NCBI GenBank assembly: GCA_016783505.1
Contig: JADHWK010000079.1
Coordinates: forward strand, 1 to 8,175
DNA length: 8,175 nucleotides
Reading direction: 5' to 3'
Source of the DNA: Candidatus Zhuqueibacterota bacterium
Lineage (GTDB): Bacteria; BS750m-G25
This document shows, one piece after another, positions 1 through 5,873 of this stretch. Position 1 is the first letter of the stretch. The number at the start of each line of letters is the position of its first letter. Both the position numbers and the translations under genes were made by a program. Under the pieces are notes generated by a model that searched no databases, was not told where the DNA came from, and saw only the letters and a program-made list of their open reading frames with translations.

Positions 1-346
1 CCGTCAGCTTTCCCCTGCCCTGATAAAGGGAAATCCGGTGGTGCTTAAACAGCTTTTCTATCCCCTCAACCAGACCGGATACCACCCGGTTTTTTCGCGC
101 CTGGATTTTTTCCCAATCGAAGGAAATGGAGTCCGACAGAATGCCGAATTCCCCGGCTCGGCGGGCCTGATTCAGGACACGGCAGGAGGCCAAAAGGGCC
201 TTGGTGGGAATGCACCCCCGGTTAAGGCAGACCCCCCCCAGTCTGTCCTCTTCCACCACCGCCACCTTAAGCCCCAGTTGCGCCGCCCTAATGGCGGCCA
301 CATATCCCCCGGGGCCAGCGCCTATTACGATAACATCGTAGTCCAA
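1..346 (-). CDS. lpdA: Dihydrolipoyl dehydrogenase (E3), N-terminal part, cut by window edge
   Basis: This gene encodes the flavoprotein that reoxidises the lipoyl groups of 2-oxoacid dehydrogenase or glycine cleavage complexes with NAD+ in the cytoplasm. About 115 codons are visible. Residues 5-15 form the FAD-binding Rossmann strand and loop (VIVIGAGPGGY). Residues 36-49 contain the redox-active disulfide motif GGVCLNRGCIPTK, with cysteines at 40 and 45. The CxxxxC spacing and following sequence fit dihydrolipoyl dehydrogenase better than glutathione or mercuric reductase, but the distinguishing C-terminus is outside the window. The start must be TTG at 346, because TAA and TGA codons stand directly in front of it in frame and the GAGPGGY strand begins only a few residues later. 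The ribosome binding site is weak (AAGAG about 11 bases upstream). It lies 14 bases after the stop of the FG-GAP/T9SS gene and is probably cotranscribed with it. Confidence 0.88.
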   Translation of the reverse strand, partial: MDYDVIVIGAGPGGYVAAIRAAQLGLKVAVVEEDRLGGVCLNRGCIPTKALLASCRVLNQARRAGEFGILSDSISFDWEKIQARKNRVVSGLVEGIEKLFKHHRISLYQGRGKLT

Positions 347-360
347 TTATCAGTCAACTC

Positions 361-1812
361 TTATTTTGCAAGCACCATTTTCATGACTTTCAAAAACCTT
401 TTTTCTGTCGTCTGGGACAAGGATTGGGCTTCAATTCTTAAGAGGTATACACCAGAAGCAAACCCATTAGCATTCCAGTTGACTATGTGATATCCTGTGT
501 CCCTATGTTCATCAACCAATGTTGCTATTTCTCGCCCGAGGATGTTAAATATCCTCATAGTTACCTTTGACTCTTCAGGAAGCCTGTATTTGATAATGGT
601 TGTTGGATTAAACGGATTCGGATAATTTTGATACAAAGTAAATCCATTAATTACCCTCCCCTCATTCTCAATTATCCCGGTGGGTGGTTCTTCTACAAAA
701 TTGCCAGTGCCGTCATTAAAAAGAATATGTAAATTTCCCGGTAAATAGCTATGAATATAATGTATAGTAATTATATCATTCCAACCATTATCATCTAAAT
801 CTGCAGAGAAACATCCTATACAATATAAATTAGCGCAATAACTTATTTCCTCTGAAAAGGTTCCGTCCGCATTATTCATTCTTAAGAAAACTTGATCTAA
901 ATCTGGTACATCTTTTGTATAAATTATATCTAAATAACCATCATTATTAATTTCCACTATTTGTAGATCAAAAATTCCCCCTAAGACTTGAACTTCATAT
1001 TCAAGAGTGAAATTACAGCTATCATCATTTTCATAAATTTGCAAAAAATGTTGTAAATGGGGAGCCCCATATCTGGAGACTATTAAATCATTATCCCCAT
1101 CATTATCTATATCCGCAATCTTTAATTCATTCTGGTAATTTGTTTCATCAACCAAAATATATTCAAAACCATATGTATAACTAAGATAAACTTCTAATTT
1201 TAACCCACAGACAACAATATCATCCCTGCCATCATTATTTAGATCACCACAAGCAATACCCCCCGGATAGTAATCTACATAATAATATTCGGGCGATGAA
1301 AATTGGCCCGTACCATCATTTCCCATAACTCCCCAAAACTGTCCACTATGAGAGGCTACCACTATATCTATGTCATTATCATTGTCTATGTCGCCACTTG
1401 AAATTATTCCAACTCCTTCATTAGTGTTTAAAGAAAAATGAGATATATCACCAAGATTGAAATTATTAATAATAGCAATATATTCATTTTCCTCTTCAGA
1501 GTTATAATGTTTTGCAATTATTTCAGGGAATTCATTTAAGTTTAAATTTTTAATTTGTATATCTGGTTGCCAAGCAAATAAAAATATGGAATCAATTAAT
1601 GTAAATTCACCCTCTCCATTGTTTTGTAAAATAGAAACACCACCCCATTCGGTTTGGCTATTATAATTATGCCCCACAACAATATCTTTATCCCCGTCTA
1701 AATCTAAATCTTCAGCATAAACAGAATAGGCAGCACGGGGAACGGTGTATTCTGCGGCGAAGATGCTGGTAAAAACTAACAAAATTGAGCATATTAAAAT
1801 TGAATACTTCAT
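361..1812 (-). CDS. Secreted FG-GAP/VCBS repeat protein with type IX secretion sorting domain
   Basis: This is a 483-residue exported protein of unknown binding target. Residues 1-20 form a signal peptide (short K-containing start, ILICSILLVF core, likely cleavage after FAA). The body has at least six FG-GAP/VCBS-like repeats with calcium-binding acidic loops: DLDLDGDKD near residue 35, then DIDNDNDID, DLNNDGRDD, DIDNDGDND, EINNDGYLD and DLDDNGWND. Such repeats usually build a beta-propeller. Residues 390-483 form a type A T9SS C-terminal sorting domain with the hallmark NYPNPFNPTT, an IFNILGREI strand and a SGVYLLRI strand, so the protein is probably exported by Sec and then passed across the outer membrane. 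The ATG at 1812 is chosen over an upstream in-frame start because it directly begins the signal peptide and has a purine-rich binding site (GGAAGAAGAAAAG). The start overlaps the rtcB stop as ATGA, implying translational coupling. The gene is clearly richer in A+T than rtcB and lpdA on either side, suggesting later acquisition. The ligand is unknown. Confidence 0.88.
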   Translation of the reverse strand: MKYSILICSILLVFTSIFAAEYTVPRAAYSVYAEDLDLDGDKDIVVGHNYNSQTEWGGVSILQNNGEGEFTLIDSIFLFAWQPDIQIKNLNLNEFPEIIAKHYNSEEENEYIAIINNFNLGDISHFSLNTNEGVGIISSGDIDNDNDIDIVVASHSGQFWGVMGNDGTGQFSSPEYYYVDYYPGGIACGDLNNDGRDDIVVCGLKLEVYLSYTYGFEYILVDETNYQNELKIADIDNDGDNDLIVSRYGAPHLQHFLQIYENDDSCNFTLEYEVQVLGGIFDLQIVEINNDGYLDIIYTKDVPDLDQVFLRMNNADGTFSEEISYCANLYCIGCFSADLDDNGWNDIITIHYIHSYLPGNLHILFNDGTGNFVEEPPTGIIENEGRVINGFTLYQNYPNPFNPTTIIKYRLPEESKVTMRIFNILGREIATLVDEHRDTGYHIVNWNANGFASGVYLLRIEAQSLSQTTEKRFLKVMKMVLAK

Positions 1813-3248
1813 CTTTTCTTCTTCCGCCGCCGCCACCCCGGGGCCCGGTGGGAGGTATCGTCCTTGATCACCCCGATGGGCTTCAGTTTTGCCACCACTT
1901 GAGCCAGCCCGGCCACTACCACCGAATCAATGATCTCGTCAATATCCTTATATGCCAGCGAGCACTCGTCCACCACCGACCGGTAGTTGCGGGCGTTCAT
2001 CAACACATTCCCCAGCGCCCGTTCAAACTGCTCTTGGGTGATAATCTTGGTGGCCCGCTTCCGGGACATCACCCTACCGGCCCCATGATTTATTGAGGAA
2101 TAACTCAGCCGGTTGCCCTCGGAATCCACTCCCACCATAATGTATGAGGCGGTGCCCATGGACCCGGGCAGGATTACGGGGTGACCGGTGTTGAACCAGC
2201 GGCTCCCCTTCAGCAGGGGATGCCTGGGGGGCAACGCCCGGGTGGCCCCTTTGCGGTGCACCCAGAACCGCTCGCCAAAGTGCTCCTCCAGCATGGCGTT
2301 GTTGTGGCAGACGTCGTAGAGGAGGCTCATCTTGACACCGGGGAATACCTTTTCTATATTCTGCATCACGTATTTGGCCATCACCGCCCGGTTTTCAACG
2401 GCGAAGTTCAGCGCCGACCTCATCTCAGCAATGTAGTGTTGACCTTCAGGGGTGTCAACCCCCATATACATCCCATCCCGATCCAGGTAGGTGATGCCCA
2501 GCCGGTCGAATTTCTTCCGGGTAGTGGTCACCCAGTAGTCGGCGATCTGATAACCCAGGTTGCGGCTTCCCGAGTGGACCATGGCGACGATTTGATCCTT
2601 CCTTAAACCCCATTTCTCAGCGATGTCCGTATGGATCTCTTCCACCACCTGGATTTCGATAAAGTGATTGCCGCCCCCCAGGGAACCCACCGATTTCATG
2701 GCTCTCTTAATGACATCCCCCGACAGGTGCTCCATGACCGGAATGTCCTTGGAAATCCGAAAGGGTCGGTGCTCCCGGATCTCGGGGTCATCGGAGGAAC
2801 GTCTACCCCGGAAAATGTCGAACAGTTCTGATTGGGTCTTAGTGTCGAAGGAACGAACCTTCTCGCCTAAGGGGATGTCGTGAAGAATGCCGTCCATAAG
2901 GGCTCTCACCTGAGCCCGATTGATCTCACCGTTCGTCCTCAGATCGTGGACATTCAGATTTGTGAGAATGAGTCTCATCCCGCAGCCGATGTCCACCCCC
3001 ACCGCCCCCGGGGAGATAATGGTCTTCGAGGCGGCCACGCAACCGATGGGGCAGAAATACCCATGATGGGCGTCGGGGGTGATTACCACATCATCCACAC
3101 CCGGGGTCAGGATCACATTCCTGGCCTGACGGTAGACACCCTCCTCAATCTGTTCCAGGATTTTCTCGTTGGCGATGTATTTGATCGGCTTTTTGCCCTT
3201 AATCTCCTCAATGTAGAAATTAGTCCCAATTTTCTTGAGCCCGTTCAT
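1809..3248 (-). CDS. rtcB: RNA-splicing ligase RtcB (3'-phosphate/5'-OH RNA ligase)
   Basis: RtcB is a GTP- and Mn2+-dependent ligase that joins 2',3'-cyclic phosphate or 3'-phosphate RNA ends to 5'-hydroxyl ends. It serves tRNA splicing or, in bacteria, repair of RNA broken by endonucleases and stress. The 479 residues match the family length. Visible metal and active-site motifs are GVDIGCG (Asp86, Cys89), GGGNHF (Asn194, His195), HSGSRNLG (His225), CHNNA (His315, Asn316), a GSMGTASY loop, and NHGAGR with His388 at the position of the guanylylated histidine. All expected catalytic residues are present. The ATG at 3248 is chosen because AAAGGGG lies about 6 bases upstream and family homology starts there; the frame stays open to 3419 without homology. 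The C-terminus runs about 15 residues past the usual GVIK(G) end into a basic tail (WRRRKKKR). A consensus promoter and a terminator lie just upstream. No archease or rtcA gene is visible. Confidence 0.96.
   Translation of the reverse strand: MNGLKKIGTNFYIEEIKGKKPIKYIANEKILEQIEEGVYRQARNVILTPGVDDVVITPDAHHGYFCPIGCVAASKTIISPGAVGVDIGCGMRLILTNLNVHDLRTNGEINRAQVRALMDGILHDIPLGEKVRSFDTKTQSELFDIFRGRRSSDDPEIREHRPFRISKDIPVMEHLSGDVIKRAMKSVGSLGGGNHFIEIQVVEEIHTDIAEKWGLRKDQIVAMVHSGSRNLGYQIADYWVTTTRKKFDRLGITYLDRDGMYMGVDTPEGQHYIAEMRSALNFAVENRAVMAKYVMQNIEKVFPGVKMSLLYDVCHNNAMLEEHFGERFWVHRKGATRALPPRHPLLKGSRWFNTGHPVILPGSMGTASYIMVGVDSEGNRLSYSSINHGAGRVMSRKRATKIITQEQFERALGNVLMNARNYRSVVDECSLAYKDIDEIIDSVVVAGLAQVVAKLKPIGVIKDDTSHRAPGWRRRKKKR
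1813..1825 (-). promoter_or_regulatory. Ribosome binding site for the FG-GAP/T9SS gene, inside the rtcB tail
   Basis: The minus strand reads GGAAGAAGAAAAG immediately before the ATG at 1812. The same bases encode the last basic residues of RtcB in another frame, and the RtcB stop (TGA, 1811-1809) overlaps the next start as ATGA. This decides the start of the downstream gene and predicts termination-reinitiation coupling. Confidence 0.6.
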
Positions 3249-3272
3249 AGTAACCCCTTTGAAATGCCTTAA

Positions 3273-3301
3273 AAAATAATGATAAAAATAGGATTTGTCA
3301 A
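3273..3301 (-). promoter_or_regulatory. Sigma70-type promoter of rtcB
   Basis: On the minus strand a perfect -35 box TTGACA (3301-3296) is followed by a 17-base spacer and a -10 box TATTTT (3278-3273). The predicted transcript starts near 3266, giving a leader of under 20 bases that still contains the AAAGGGG ribosome binding site. There is no sign of a sigma54 promoter such as the one driving enterobacterial rtcBA. Constitutive, housekeeping-type expression is the simplest reading. Confidence 0.75.
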
Positions 3302-3310
3302 GATTTATTT

Positions 3311-3341
3311 TAAATAAAAACCCACACCGGTCAGGTGTGGG
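3311..3341 (-). terminator. Rho-independent terminator between tatA and rtcB
   Basis: The minus strand has a perfect 8-bp stem CCCACACC / GGTGTGGG (3341-3334 and 3328-3321) with a 5-base loop, followed by TTTTTATTT. It lies directly upstream of the rtcB promoter. It would stop tatA transcripts and isolate rtcB. Confidence 0.8.
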
Positions 3342-3407
3342 GAAGTCAATGAGTGGTCGGTGAATCGGAAAACACCGTCGGCCCGAAGGGTCTTGGGAAA
3401 CGATCTT

Positions 3408-3522
3408 GGGAAATGACACTGAAATGATTGCTGATTGCTAATTGCTGATTGTTGCTGGAGCCTGGGTTTTAACAATTAGCAATTAACAATCAACTTTTTA
3501 ATGGTTTCAGTGTTGAATTCCC
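3408..3522. repeat. Long imperfect palindrome made of heptamer repeats
   Basis: The left half holds four head-to-tail heptamers at 3426-3453: GATTGCT, GATTGCT, AATTGCT, GATTGTT. The right half at 3471-3491 holds three reverse-complement heptamers: AACAATT, AGCAATT, AACAATC. The last three left heptamers (3433-3453) pair with the right ones at 19 of 21 positions around a 17-base loop. Outside lies a perfect 9-bp inverted repeat, ACACTGAAA (3416-3424) with TTTCAGTGT (3505-3513), and outside that GGGAA (3408-3412) with TTCCC (3518-3522). It is non-coding, between tatA and the terminator before rtcB. It could be a small non-autonomous hairpin element, or a processing signal in the tatA 3' region. 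It lacks a clean T-tract, so it is not a standard terminator. Confidence 0.8.
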
Positions 3523-3536
3523 GGATTTAGTATAAT

Positions 3537-3743
3537 CTAACCCTGTCCTTTTTGCTCCTTTTTCTCCTCTACGTCCTCTTCAATCTGGACCTTATCAATC
3601 TCATCTTTAATGTCCCGGGCACCCTTTCGAAACTCGGTAATCGCCTTGCCCAAACCCCGGGCAATCTCGGGAATTTTCTTGCCCCCAAAAAGGAGCAGGA
3701 TCACCAGACAGATGACGATCAATTCCCAACCACTCGGAAGCAT
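3537..3743 (-). CDS. tatA: Twin-arginine translocase subunit TatA/TatE
   Basis: TatA is the pore-forming inner-membrane component of the Tat system, which exports folded proteins with twin-arginine signals. This 68-residue protein has the family layout: a short periplasmic N-terminus (MLPSGWE), one membrane helix at about residues 6-19 (LIVICLVILLLF), the invariant FG hinge at 19-20, an amphipathic helix at 21-43 (GGKKIPEIARGLGKAITEFRKG) and a charged, glutamate- and lysine-rich tail. The start ATG at 3743 has a strong AAGGAGG site about 8 bases upstream. It stands alone with its own promoter; neither tatB nor tatC is adjacent, so tatC must be elsewhere. Assignment to TatA rather than TatB rests on the short tail and the FGGKKIPE sequence. 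Confidence 0.93.
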   Translation of the reverse strand: MLPSGWELIVICLVILLLFGGKKIPEIARGLGKAITEFRKGARDIKDEIDKVQIEEDVEEKKEQKGQG

Positions 3744-3778
3744 GCTAATATCCTCCTTGATAATAATATATTTTATTA

Positions 3779-3807
3779 AATATAACCAATATTACCCGTA
3801 TTGTCAA
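3779..3807 (-). promoter_or_regulatory. Sigma70-type promoter of tatA
   Basis: The minus strand carries TTGACA (3807-3802), a 17-base spacer and TATATT (3784-3779). Initiation is expected around 3772, giving a leader of about 28 bases ending in the AAGGAGG ribosome binding site. Confidence 0.75.
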
Positions 3808-3876
3808 GTTAAATAGTCAACCGCCATATCAAGAAAACTTTTGACATCCCCTCTGGTTCTGAACTACATCGCTTAC

Positions 3877-3955
3877 TGTCATTCCAACCCCTTCATTTCA
3901 TGTCATTCTGACCCCGCCCCTAGATCGTCCCGAAAGTTTCGTGAGAAGAATCTCG
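3877..3955. repeat. REP-like intergenic repeat (GTCATTCTGA ... GAAGAATCTCG type)
   Basis: Two direct copies of a GTCATTC-nn-ACCCC unit (3878-3891 and 3902-3915) differ at only two positions and are spaced 24 bases apart. After the second copy ATTCT (3905-3909) can pair with AGAAT (3947-3951), enclosing a small CGAA/TTCG hairpin (3931-3934 with 3938-3941). From memory, units beginning TCATTCTGA and ending GAAGAATCT recur between genes in many environmental bacterial genomes; I cannot confirm further copies in this genome. It lies between the ptsN-like gene and the tatA promoter and contains no gene. Confidence 0.5.
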
Positions 3956-3957
3956 TC

Positions 3958-3984
3958 TTTAAAAACCGTTGAACTGGGTTTTTT
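3958..3984 (-). terminator. Weak, possibly bidirectional terminator after the EIIA gene
   Basis: AAAAACC (3961-3967) and GGTTTTT (3977-3983) form a stem around a 9-base loop. On the minus strand the stem ends in GGTTTTTAAA, about 30 bases after the EIIA stop codon. It also has a T-tract on the plus strand. The stem has only two G:C pairs, so efficiency is doubtful. Confidence 0.45.
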
Positions 3985-4014
3985 CTATTTTTCAGCTTTG
4001 CATGTAGAGTGAAA

Positions 4015-4467
4015 TTAAACTCTCCTGACCACCTCGATAACTTCGGCTGGACTCTGGGCGGTCAGCAGCCCCTCCCTGAAGTCATTCCGTTTGAGAAGCC
4101 TGGTGAGTTTGGCCACCATTTTCAGGTATTCACTGACCAGATGTTTGGGGATGCCGAAGAGAAATATAAATCGGGCCGGCTCCCCATCTTGACCCCCAAA
4201 ATCAATACCCTTCTGGGAACGGCCGAAGGCGATGATGGTATCGCTAACGGTATCGGTACGGGCATGGGGAAGGGCCGCTCCCTTCTCCAATCCAGTTGGC
4301 ACCTCCCGTTCCCGATTCATCACATCCTTCTGAAACCGATCCAGGTCTTTAATCTGGGGGTTTCCAGCCAGCCCCTGGATGATCTCACGGATGGCATCCA
4401 TCTTTTCAGCGGCCTTAAGGTCGAGAAAAACGGCTTCCTCCCGGAGCATTTCAGACAGTGACTTCAC
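4015..4467 (-). CDS. PTS EIIA domain protein, fructose/nitrogen (PtsN) type
   Basis: This is a stand-alone 150-residue cytoplasmic EIIA domain of the PTS EIIA type 2 superfamily, which accepts phosphate from HPr or NPr on a histidine. Phospho-acceptor His68 lies in GAALPHARTD, the counterpart of the G(I/V)AIPHAR motif. The N-terminus (LSEMLREEAVFLDLKAAEKMDAIREI) and the central FLFGIP segment are typical of the family. The full domain is present, with no EIIB or EIIC attached, so a regulatory PtsN-like role is more likely than sugar transport. The start taken is GTG at 4467; AAGGA lies about 12 bases upstream, rather far. An ATG six codons in has no binding site and would cut the conserved start. 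A short TTG-initiated reading frame ends 5 bases before the GTG. No hpr or EI gene is visible. Confidence 0.88.
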   Translation of the reverse strand: MKSLSEMLREEAVFLDLKAAEKMDAIREIIQGLAGNPQIKDLDRFQKDVMNREREVPTGLEKGAALPHARTDTVSDTIIAFGRSQKGIDFGGQDGEPARFIFLFGIPKHLVSEYLKMVAKLTRLLKRNDFREGLLTAQSPAEVIEVVRRV

Positions 4468-4544
4468 GAACTTTAAATATCCTTAATATCATATTCACAA
4501 TTGCTCAATATTATCTCCCTTACAGTTTATTGGATAGCTGTTAT

Positions 4545-4575
4545 ATATTTTAAAAACCGCTCTAAAGAGGCGGTT
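4545..4575 (-). terminator. Rho-independent terminator of the patatin gene
   Basis: On the minus strand AACCGC (4575-4570) pairs with GCGGTT (4560-4555). The stem is extended by TCT/AGA across a one-base bulge and followed by TTTTAAAATA. It is about 100 bases after the patatin stop codon and ahead of the EIIA gene, separating the two units. Confidence 0.7.
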
Positions 4576-4613
4576 CTGGATAAATAATTGCTAAATAAAG
4601 CATTGACCAGAAT

Positions 4614-4665
4614 CCTATCTTCAGATAGGTTGAGTATGGCTTTCCCAAACCGGATGGGTCCCGGT
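4614..4665 (-). other. Two hairpins in the patatin 3' untranslated region
   Basis: Close behind the patatin stop codon, ACCGG (4649-4653) and CCGGT (4661-4665) form a 5-bp stem with a 7-base loop. Further on, CCTATC (4614-4619) and GATAGG (4624-4629) form a 6-bp stem with a tetraloop. Neither has a T-tract, so neither is a terminator. With the true terminator at 4545-4575 they make three hairpins in a row, which could protect the mRNA 3' end. Confidence 0.45.
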
Positions 4666-4673
4666 CTGTCCAG

Positions 4674-5606
4674 TTAAGGGAAAAATTGACTTCGTCGGGC
4701 TTTTATTAATGCCTTAATTCGTTCAACCAATCCCCTTCTTTTCCGCAAGATGTGCTTGATCTCCGACACTCGGCCCCGTGTCTCTTCAATCCCATCATGG
4801 ATCAGGCTGTTCATCTCCCGAAACTGGGCCCAGTGAACGTTCCTCTCCCGGGGGTGAAGGACCAGGTCAGCATCGGCCAACAGGGTGTCTTTAAAGCCAT
4901 ACATGGTGATGCGGTTGGCCTGAAAGATGACATCAATAACGTTATTCGGATGATCCTCCAGGGTTAAGCGTTGACTCACGTCCACCCCGATAACCACATC
5001 CGCCCCCATCTGCCGGGTTTTGGCGGCGGGGACCAACGCTACCACACCCCCATCCACCAGCAGCCGATCCTCCCAGACCAAAGGGGGCAAATATCCGGGC
5101 ATGGAGGCACTGGCCTGAACGGCCCGTTGAATGTCCCCCTGCCGGAACAAGACCCCTTCGCCGGTAACCAGATCGCAGGCCATCGCGGCAAAGGGAATCC
5201 GGGTATCCTCAAATTTTCCCGGATCAACGAGAAAGTGGATCACCCCCTCCAGCCGTTTGGAATCGGCAATAGAGATACGGGTGATGGAGAGATTGATCAC
5301 CAGCCGCTCCCGCACCCGCTTGGCCATCTGCCCGAAGAAGTTCTCCCCGTTTTTGCTCCGGTTGAAGATATCCATCCCGCTGCGGCCGAACTCATCGCTT
5401 TCCAAAAACGCCCTGAATTTATCCTCCACGTAGTCAGCCGATGGATGTTGGGCGTACATAGCCCCTACCACGGCCCCAATGCTGGTCCCCACCAAAAGGT
5501 CAATGGGGAAGCCCGCTTCCTCAAAGCCCTTCAGCACCCCGATGTGGGCCAACCCCCGGGCTCCCCCACCCCCCAGGGCCAGACCAACCTTTAGTTTTTT
5601 GGCCAT
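4674..5606 (-). CDS. Patatin-like phospholipase (RssA/YchK-like)
   Basis: This is a 310-residue patatin-family serine hydrolase, expected to deacylate phospholipids or related esters with a Ser-Asp dyad. The oxyanion-hole loop GGGGARG is at residues 12-18, the nucleophile elbow GTSIG has Ser42, and the catalytic Asp185 sits in DGG (185-187). The order and spacing are those of bacterial one-domain patatins such as RssA. There is no signal peptide or membrane helix, so it is probably cytoplasmic or peripherally membrane-bound. The C-terminus is basic (LRKRRGLVERIKALIKARR). The start ATG at 5606 is fixed by homology (KVGLALGGGGARG follows directly), but it has no ribosome binding site; an in-frame stop lies 18 bases upstream, so a longer protein is impossible unless ATT is used. 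It has its own promoter and terminator. The substrate is unknown. Confidence 0.92.
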   Translation of the reverse strand: MAKKLKVGLALGGGGARGLAHIGVLKGFEEAGFPIDLLVGTSIGAVVGAMYAQHPSADYVEDKFRAFLESDEFGRSGMDIFNRSKNGENFFGQMAKRVRERLVINLSITRISIADSKRLEGVIHFLVDPGKFEDTRIPFAAMACDLVTGEGVLFRQGDIQRAVQASASMPGYLPPLVWEDRLLVDGGVVALVPAAKTRQMGADVVIGVDVSQRLTLEDHPNNVIDVIFQANRITMYGFKDTLLADADLVLHPRERNVHWAQFREMNSLIHDGIEETRGRVSEIKHILRKRRGLVERIKALIKARRSQFFP

Positions 5607-5708
5607 TGGACATAAAACAATGAATTACGACAATCTTTGTTCTATCAAGGTTGAACCTCCGCAATGCTTCAAGGTGCAACCTTTAAGCAACAGAAATTAA
5701 CAAAACTA

Positions 5709-5737
5709 AAAGTAAAGATAAAAAAGCATTTTGTCAA
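5709..5737 (-). promoter_or_regulatory. Sigma70-type promoter of the patatin gene
   Basis: The minus strand has TTGACA (5737-5732), a 17-base spacer and TACTTT (5714-5709). It implies a leader of roughly 95 bases, unusually long for this window. The leader contains a GGAGG followed by a short TTG reading frame and an AAGGTT/AACCTT inverted repeat. Confidence 0.65.
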
Positions 5738-5772
5738 GAAAAATAAAAAGCCCCATCGCTAAACAGGGCTTT
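5738..5772 (-). terminator. Rho-independent terminator upstream of the patatin promoter
   Basis: On the minus strand AAAGCCC (5772-5766) pairs with GGGCTTT (5753-5747) around a 12-base loop and is followed by TTTTTATTTTTC, which runs into the -35 box of the patatin promoter. It would block read-through from the accessory zone. The plus strand also has a T-rich trailer, so it may act in both directions. Confidence 0.75.
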
Positions 5773-5781
5773 CTTTCTGAA

Positions 5782-5873
5782 TGTAGCCGCAGGTTACGCC
5801 ATAGGCGGATCTGCCTCAGGCATGACTTTATGCCTGAGGATGACAACCCCGCACCCATAAAGGGTACAGCTAT
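5782..5873 (+). repeat. Structured repeat, copy 1 (long, partly decayed)
   Basis: It shares three blocks with the copy at 6833-6896 in the same order and orientation: TGTAGCCGCAG, GACTTTATG-CTG and CGCACCCATAAAGGGT. Internal hairpins are GCAG...CTGC (5789-5792 with 5811-5814, enclosing CGCC/GGCG), a perfect 10-bp CCTCAGGCAT / ATGCCTGAGG stem (5814-5823 with 5830-5839) and ACCC/GGGT (5853-5856 with 5862-5865). The outer closing stem is reduced to TAGC (5784-5787) with GCTA (5869-5872). The right end adjoins the helix-turn-helix remnant. Confidence 0.7.

Noticed and set aside
1813-1836. Earlier start of the FG-GAP protein giving an MAAAEEEK prefix
   Set aside because: It would begin at a GTG inside rtcB and put acidic residues before the signal peptide. 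The ATG at 1812 with the purine-rich site gives a normal signal peptide.
2181-3272. Several plus-strand frames opposite rtcB
   Set aside because: They mirror the strongly conserved rtcB frame and show no domain or start signal.
3391-3414. Tandem TCTTGGGAAA direct repeat
   Set aside because: It is a two-copy, 12-14 base duplication in the untranslated region with no further structure, so probably a simple duplication.
3249-3419. N-terminal extension of RtcB by 57 residues
   Set aside because: The frame is open, but the extension runs through the terminator and promoter, has no family similarity, and the ATG at 3248 has an ideal AAAGGGG site.
3841-3870. Plus-strand TTGACA at 3841 as a promoter
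   Set aside because: The matching -10 (TACATC at 18 bases) is poor and no plus-strand gene follows.
4009-4461. Plus-strand frame of 150 codons opposite the EIIA gene
   Set aside because: It is an almost exact antisense mirror of the EIIA gene, which has the active-site motif ALPHAR.
4971-5594. Long plus-strand open frame (207 codons) opposite the patatin gene
   Set aside because: It is antisense to a gene with all catalytic motifs. Its proline- and histidine-rich translation is typical of a GC-rich shadow frame, and it has no ribosome binding site.
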